A stretch of 64,000 nucleotides of DNA from Chondrosia reniformis (taxonomy: Eukaryota; Porifera; Demospongiae; Chondrillida; Chondrillidae): assembly GCA_947172415.1 (NCBI GenBank), contig OX359200.1:4032501-4096500 (forward strand), given 5' to 3'. Shown here in pieces: positions 62,401 to 64,000 of this stretch; within the stretch, counting starts at the first letter, position 1, and each line of letters begins with the position of its first letter. The notes under the pieces were generated by a model. It ran no database searches. It worked only from the letters and a program-made list of their open reading frames with translations, and was not told the DNA's origin. A program made the position numbers and the translations under genes.

Positions 62401-64000
62401 CTGTATTCAATTCTTTTTCAATATATAGATAAAAATGAATGTCTTGAGGAGAGTCATGGCTGTGACCATGACTGTATCAATACTAAAGGAAGTTTTAGAT
62501 GTTCCTGCTCTGTTGGCTTTCAACTCCAGGCAGATGGTTTTACCTGCGGAGGTATATGTTATTAAATGCAAAAATGACTTCACTGTGATCTAGGCAGTGT
62601 TGATTGTTTAATGTCACTAAGAGGATAATAATCTAACTATATAGCATGATTTACGGGGTATATGCAGTCTATTTAGGTCTAGGTATGTATATATAGATGT
62701 ATTTATGTATATGCCTAAGCCTGTCTCTGCCTTTCAAATGAGTGTATTATCCTGTATTTTATCAGGATGCAATGTTGTTATTAGCCTTACAGAGACACTA
62801 TTATAATGTTCAGTCTCAAATTCTAATTATATACGTAGTAGCCCATAAACATTATGTTTTCTTCTTGTGTAGACAATCGCTGTGCTAAGGAATTCTTTAT
62901 TGGGACATTTTTAAATATAAACAGATATAATAGCACAGTAGCCATATATAGTGACAGTAATGGAATACTAGAGCTGAAAGGACCATCAGAACTTGCAAAA
63001 ACTGTTAACCTATCACCTGGAATGACTGAACTTATACAAATTGGGACTTCAGGACCTTACAAGCTAATGATCAACTCCATAGAGCAGACTTACATATTTG
63101 TGAGTAGTATTGAAAGTGGATCAGCTGGAGGTTTTAAAGTATTCTCACCAAGTGGAGAAAGTCAATTGCCTACCCAAATTAACTATCACTACTTTACTGT
63201 ATCAGTACGTTCATCAAGTATTGAACCCACAGCTAGAAGTTCCATTGTCCTAATTGGAACAGAAAATCAAACGTCTATTACTCTTGTGCCAACTGGCCGA
63301 CTCTTTTTACTTCAGGCTGCTTTATGGAACAGGAAGAGCTTAACAATTAATGCAAATGAGAGAGTAGAGATGACATCACAGGATGACATATCTGGTACAG
63401 AGATCATATCAACCAGTCCTTTAGCTGTATTTAGTGGACATGAATGTGGAACTGTACCAAATAGAAGACATTTCTGTGATCAACTAATTGAGCAAATACC
63501 TCCAGTTTCAGACCTTGGGAAGCAGTACATTGTAACACCTTTTGCTAAAAAGGCTACTGGTGCTGTTGCTAAGATTATTGCATCAGCCAATCAGACCCAA
63601 ATATACATTTCTTGTTCTTACTCTCGGAGACCATTGAACCTTACTCTCAACAAAGGTGTAACCCATGAAAGAACTATTAACTCTGATGGAATCTGCTTTA
63701 TCTCTAGCAGCCAGCCAATAATGGTTGCTGCTCTTAGTTTTGGAAAAGGGAAGAGTAGCAATAATCTTCAAGATTCAATTGGTGATCCAGCCATGGCCAT
63801 TTTGACTAGCATAGAAAATTTTGGAAATGAAACAGTTTTTTACAGCTTTCCTGCAGTTGAAGATGAAACTATGGAACATTTTGCCACCATTATAACATAT
63901 GTTTCTGACTACAGACTATCACATATAGTAATTGATAATCAACCTCTCAGCCAATCTAACACCCAAATAGAGATCCTCAATACCTTTACCTTGACAGTAT
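40971..64000 (+). CDS. Large modular extracellular protein: EMI-EGF-CCP-Ig-IgGFc-binding (gene B, 3' end outside window)
   Basis: Spliced gene; exons by eye: 40971-41056, 41899-42050, 42855-42950, 43029-43166, 43241-43363, 43764-43886, 44045-44176, 45712-45834, 46219-46341, 48182-48580, 48693-50044, 50470-50605, 54892-58371, 60128-60334, 60815-60940, 61724-61846, 62429-62551, 62873-64000+. All junction phases agree and no stop is met, giving about 2,720 codons before the edge. Domain order: signal peptide, EMI-like, EGF, six calcium-binding-type EGFs, two CCPs, EGF, uncharacterised ectodomain, coiled coil, Cys-rich region, coiled coil, RKRR cleavage site, two Ig, GCC2/GCC3-like, three EGFs, IgGFc-binding domain. 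No transmembrane segment is seen within the window. The architecture suggests a secreted or surface adhesion/recognition protein. I know of no named gene with this exact order. Confidence 0.85.
41899..42050 (+). CDS. Gene B exon 2: EMI-like domain
   Basis: 152 nt, phase 2 in and phase 1 out (GTAAGT donor). [18 protein letters not shown] and VCCPSF fit the C-terminal half of an EMI domain; position right after the signal peptide is also typical. The usual middle cysteines are fewer than in vertebrate emilins, so it is called EMI-like. Confidence 0.7.
42170..42240 (-). repeat. Decayed Penelope-type terminal sequence, copy B
   Basis: Counterpart of 10810-10865 and similar to 45370-45475 (CAGACATTTTGACCC...GTCTTTTTCAGTGACTG). 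The hammerhead core is mutated. Confidence 0.35.
42708..42825 (+). mobile_element. MITE arm next to EGF exon 3 acceptor (copy B)
   Basis: Same relic as 12284-12410, ending about 30 nt before the exon 3 acceptor. It supplies the T-rich tract (CTTTTTTCAAACCTTT). Confidence 0.5.
42855..42950 (+). CDS. Gene B exon 3: EGF domain
   Basis: 96 nt, phase 1-1. All six cysteines present: [28 protein letters not shown]. No calcium-binding motif at its start, unlike the EGFs that follow. Confidence 0.85.
43029..43166 (+). CDS. Gene B exon 4: calcium-binding EGF domain
   Basis: 138 nt, phase 1-1. Starts DFNECLND and has an insert between the second and third cysteines (GRGRPRAK). Flanked by introns of 78 and 74 nt. 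Confidence 0.85.
43241..43363 (+). CDS. Gene B exon 5: calcium-binding EGF domain
   Basis: 123 nt, phase 1-1, acceptor GTTAG intact. [12 protein letters not shown]...[12 protein letters not shown] fits the cbEGF pattern with a possible hydroxylated Asn. Confidence 0.88.
43764..43886 (+). CDS. Gene B exon 6: calcium-binding EGF domain
   Basis: 123 nt, ending TGT-GAA-A before GTAAGT (phase 1). [12 protein letters not shown]...[12 protein letters not shown]. Frame intact, unlike copy A. Confidence 0.88.
44045..44176 (+). CDS. Gene B exon 7: calcium-binding EGF domain
   Basis: 132 nt, phase 1-1. [17 protein letters not shown] followed by GGFVCQC and [11 protein letters not shown]. Confidence 0.88.
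44460..44890. repeat. Inverted repeat in intron 7 of gene B
   Basis: GTAGTAAAAATTGTCAGAAA at 44601 pairs with its near reverse complement at 44837-44870, and GATTAGCGATTCTT/AATTAGCGATTCTT sit near both outer ends. Probably a small MITE. Not present in copy A. Confidence 0.45.
45370..45545. mobile_element. Penelope-type terminal hairpin, decayed
   Basis: Arms 45370-45408 and about 45436-45475 are reverse complements around GACCCTGGGAGTCCTCAG. The sequence CTGAAGAAGACCACCAGG then ATTGAAACATC keeps the outline of a hammerhead core with several changes. 45480-45545 is the reverse complement of 42100-42160, so the insertion carries copied neighbouring sequence. Confidence 0.45.
45712..45834 (+). 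CDS. Gene B exon 8: calcium-binding EGF domain
   Basis: 123 nt, phase 1-1, GTGAGT donor. [12 protein letters not shown]...[12 protein letters not shown]. Confidence 0.88.
45914..46048. repeat. TAGG/TAGA tetranucleotide microsatellite
   Basis: About 135 bp of imperfect GATA, GTAG and TAGG units just inside intron 8. The long Tyr/Ile/Ser-rich frame on the minus strand is a by-product of this repeat. Confidence 0.85.
46219..46341 (+). CDS. Gene B exon 9: calcium-binding EGF domain
   Basis: 123 nt, phase 1-1. [12 protein letters not shown]...[12 protein letters not shown]. Last EGF before the CCP exon. Confidence 0.88.
46470..47430. mobile_element. Non-autonomous element Z with MITE-like end
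   Basis: Shares blocks with 51100-51640 (GGCCTTTAAGGCAAGCGACT, GTTCCGCTAGCCAATAAAC, CTTTTGTAGGAGCAAGAGCG). At the right is a hairpin (47248-47405) with GTAGGGATGGCA arms and an AAGCATTAGCT centre. Repeat W (46558-46796) is inserted in it. No coding capacity recognised. Confidence 0.6.
46558..46796 (+). repeat. Dispersed repeat W, copy 2
   Basis: Close match to 10879-11118, inserted inside element Z. Confidence 0.65.
47441..47476. repeat. (TA)n microsatellite
   Basis: An alternating TA run of about 35 nt directly after element Z. Confidence 0.9.
47480..48181. other. Intron 9 of gene B, right part
   Basis: AT-rich with no recognised element; ends in the acceptor TGTCTTTTAG. Confidence 0.4.
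48182..48580 (+). CDS. Gene B exon 10: two CCP/Sushi domains
   Basis: 399 nt, phase 1-1, GTAAGT donor. The first module runs [10 protein letters not shown] to TWSGTVTSC; the second runs [10 protein letters not shown] to QWNKNLMC. Each has four cysteines and the conserved Trp before the last. CCP modules usually mediate protein-protein contacts in complement and adhesion proteins. Confidence 0.88.
48693..50044 (+). CDS. Gene B exon 11: EGF + uncharacterised ectodomain
   Basis: 1,352 nt, phase 1 in and phase 0 out. Starts with an EGF ([14 protein letters not shown]...[13 protein letters not shown]). About 400 residues follow with paired cysteines ([48 protein letters not shown]) and several N-glycosylation motifs; I do not know this module. 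The end is set at GAA|GTATGT (50045) because exon 12 is open only in phase 0; the longer open frame to 50167 would then be intron. Confidence 0.8.
50470..50605 (+). CDS. Gene B exon 12
   Basis: 136 nt, phase 0 in and phase 1 out. The other two frames contain stops, which fixes the phase. Encodes [16 protein letters not shown] to VHLTMQ; probably the end of the exon 11 domain. Same length and frame in copy A. Confidence 0.75.
51100..51640. mobile_element. Element Z, second copy
   Basis: Same blocks as 46470-47430 (GGCCTTGAAGGCAAGCGACC, GGAGCAAGAGCG) and a shortened terminal hairpin (GTAGGGATGGCACAAATAGC to CCATATCCCTACATC). Lies in intron 12. Confidence 0.6.
52100..53530 (+). mobile_element. 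Decayed LINE with reverse-transcriptase remnant
   Basis: RT motifs in order on the plus strand with frameshifts and stops between them: AMGVDNIPS (near 52317), [12 protein letters not shown] (near 52710), [22 protein letters not shown] and [11 protein letters not shown] (FADD at 52954-52965). These resemble Jockey/CR1-type elements. The copy is dead and sits in intron 12 of gene B, absent from copy A. Confidence 0.75.
53597..53899 (+). CDS. Small HIRAN-like domain protein
   Basis: Open frame of 100 aa from the ATG at 53597; the longer frame starts at 53531. [35 protein letters not shown] and FGHVPRR match the HIRAN-type pattern found in many invertebrate orphan proteins (GY-x-V...GE, E-x-x-N-x-x-DP-x-AVAV, GHVPR). 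HIRAN domains bind DNA ends in SWI/SNF-type proteins such as HLTF, but these small genes are of unknown function and are often dispersed with transposons. It lies in intron 12 of gene B, on the same strand, just after a LINE remnant. It could be an independent intronic gene or part of a mobile unit. Not present in copy A. Confidence 0.55.
   Translation: MTSESFSVVVMVCGYLQRHLEAALGEEVCFEREPGNCQDPFAVAVVRSGVMFGHVPRRYQTMLQAANIARISWSAILVENSSAKSAKIVLLENLAPYGIQ
53900..54891. other. Intron 12 of gene B, right part
   Basis: No gene recognised. Contains two copies of the AACTTGCACT...TACTTGATT motif at about 54545 and 54613 and ends in acceptor GTTTCATAG. Confidence 0.4.
54892..58371 (+). CDS. Gene B exon 13: coiled coils, furin-type site, two Ig domains
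   Basis: 3,480 nt, phase 1-1, 1,160 codons without a stop. The N-terminal part is beta-rich and unknown. A coiled coil lies at about 55550-55830 ([20 protein letters not shown]). A segment with many cysteines follows ([23 protein letters not shown]). A second coiled coil is at 56287-56480 ([20 protein letters not shown]). RKRR at 56769-56780 after a Ser run is a furin-type site. Ig1 is at about 57376-57635 (C...W...DTGFYEC) and Ig2 at about 57640-57915 (C...W...EGWYKC). The last 140 residues have no known match. Many N-x-S/T sites fit an extracellular protein. Confidence 0.88.
58372..60127. other. Intron 13 of gene B
   Basis: Pyrimidine-rich patches at 59000-59480 could be old retroelement remains, but no protein motif survives. 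It does not share the Penelope-like insertion of copy A. Confidence 0.4.
60128..60334 (+). CDS. Gene B exon 14: GCC2/GCC3-like Cys-rich module
   Basis: 207 nt, phase 1-1. [28 protein letters not shown] and DEFCVPG give the ephrin-receptor-like repeat pattern. The donor is GTTGGA, weaker than most here. Confidence 0.8.
60815..60940 (+). CDS. Gene B exon 15: EGF domain
   Basis: 126 nt, phase 1-1. [16 protein letters not shown]...[19 protein letters not shown]. Absent from copy A. Confidence 0.85.
61090..61245. repeat. Small hairpin MITE
   Basis: Arms around 61090-61156 and 61197-61242 are reverse complements (CCTAAATTAGCTCTGTCAGA against CTGGCAGAGCTAATTAAGG), ending in AACAACATA/TATGTTGTT. 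Confidence 0.6.
61284..61330 (+). repeat. Weak Penelope-type terminal relic
   Basis: CTGAAGAAGATAACTGATTA then GTTGTCGAGATGTTTAG has the same order as the hammerhead-bearing ends but with many changes. Followed at 61440-61525 by a partial repeat W. Confidence 0.25.
61724..61846 (+). CDS. Gene B exon 16: calcium-binding EGF domain
   Basis: 123 nt, phase 1-1. [12 protein letters not shown]...[12 protein letters not shown]. Confidence 0.88.
61997..62370 (-). repeat. Repeat X fragment in intron 16
   Basis: Reverse complement of about 35090-35461, joined at its left to a run of about 13 G (62002-62014). It ends about 60 nt before the next exon, so it forms most of the 3' part of the intron. Confidence 0.6.
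62429..62551 (+). CDS. Gene B exon 17: calcium-binding EGF domain
   Basis: 123 nt, phase 1-1. [12 protein letters not shown]...[12 protein letters not shown]. The DKNEC start keeps the main calcium ligands. Confidence 0.85.
62873..64000 (+). CDS. Gene B exon 18 (partial): IgGFc-binding domain
   Basis: Entered in phase 1 after CTTGTGTAG and open for about 376 codons to the window edge. [14 protein letters not shown] at the start, then [35 protein letters not shown], and [20 protein letters not shown] follow the order of the N-terminal IgGFc-binding domain of FCGBP-type proteins. In mammals that protein is a mucus component; in invertebrates the domain is common in secreted or surface proteins. 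Name and binding partner here are unknown. Confidence 0.85.

Noticed and set aside
1..64000. tRNA, rRNA, CRISPR array or bacterial operon features
   Set aside because: None seen. Gene structure is eukaryotic throughout, and the inverted repeats are transposon-like, not CRISPR. A tRNA scan by program was not possible here.

Overview
This is eukaryotic, AT-rich, intron-rich DNA. It has GT-AG introns (some only 74-80 nt), many nested transposons, and a large multi-exon gene for a secreted or cell-surface modular protein (EMI, EGF, CCP, Ig and IgGFc-binding domains). That domain set, the short introns and the retroelement types (an AP-endonuclease LINE, Penelope-like elements with GIY-YIG nucleases and hammerhead cores, pogo/Tigger) point to an early-branching marine invertebrate. 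A demosponge is my best guess, but the species cannot be proved from the sequence alone.

Layout. 1-6.1 kb: a repeat ('X') split by later insertions, including a LINE with an uninterrupted endonuclease + reverse transcriptase frame (1804-5331). 6.2-33.17 kb: copy A of the gene, with promoter, signal-peptide exon, EMI-like exon, EGF exons, two CCP domains, an uncharacterised ectodomain, a 3,480-nt exon (coiled coils, RKRR site, two Ig domains) and a Cys-rich exon. Copy A has lost a splice acceptor, has two frameshift/stop lesions plus a third indel in its 5' half, and lacks the 3' exons, so I call it a pseudogene. Its introns hold a Tigger transposase, hairpin MITEs, a 1.6-kb inverted-repeat element and Penelope-like fragments. 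33.2-40.1 kb: intergenic repeats, with X in inverted orientation, MITEs and a nested inverted-repeat structure at 37.65-39.40 kb. 40.1-64.0 kb: copy B, collinear with copy A and apparently intact. It continues into three more EGF exons and a large exon encoding an IgGFc-binding (FCGBP N-terminal-like) domain that is open at the window edge. I count 18 exons and about 2,720 codons before the edge.

Copies A and B arose by a direct segmental duplication with an offset of about 33.9 kb at the promoter and 26.8 kb at the large exon; the difference comes mainly from extra transposons in copy A. Most internal introns are phase 1, so EGF exons can be skipped or shuffled without breaking frame. The large exon is exactly the same length in both copies and includes a nearly identical stretch of about 940 bp next to strongly diverged sequence, which suggests gene conversion. 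The intact protein is probably an extracellular adhesion or recognition molecule cut by a furin-type protease. That role is inferred from its domains, not shown.

Exon boundaries were placed by eye from GT/AG sites, reading-frame phase and comparison of the two copies. No transcript evidence was available.
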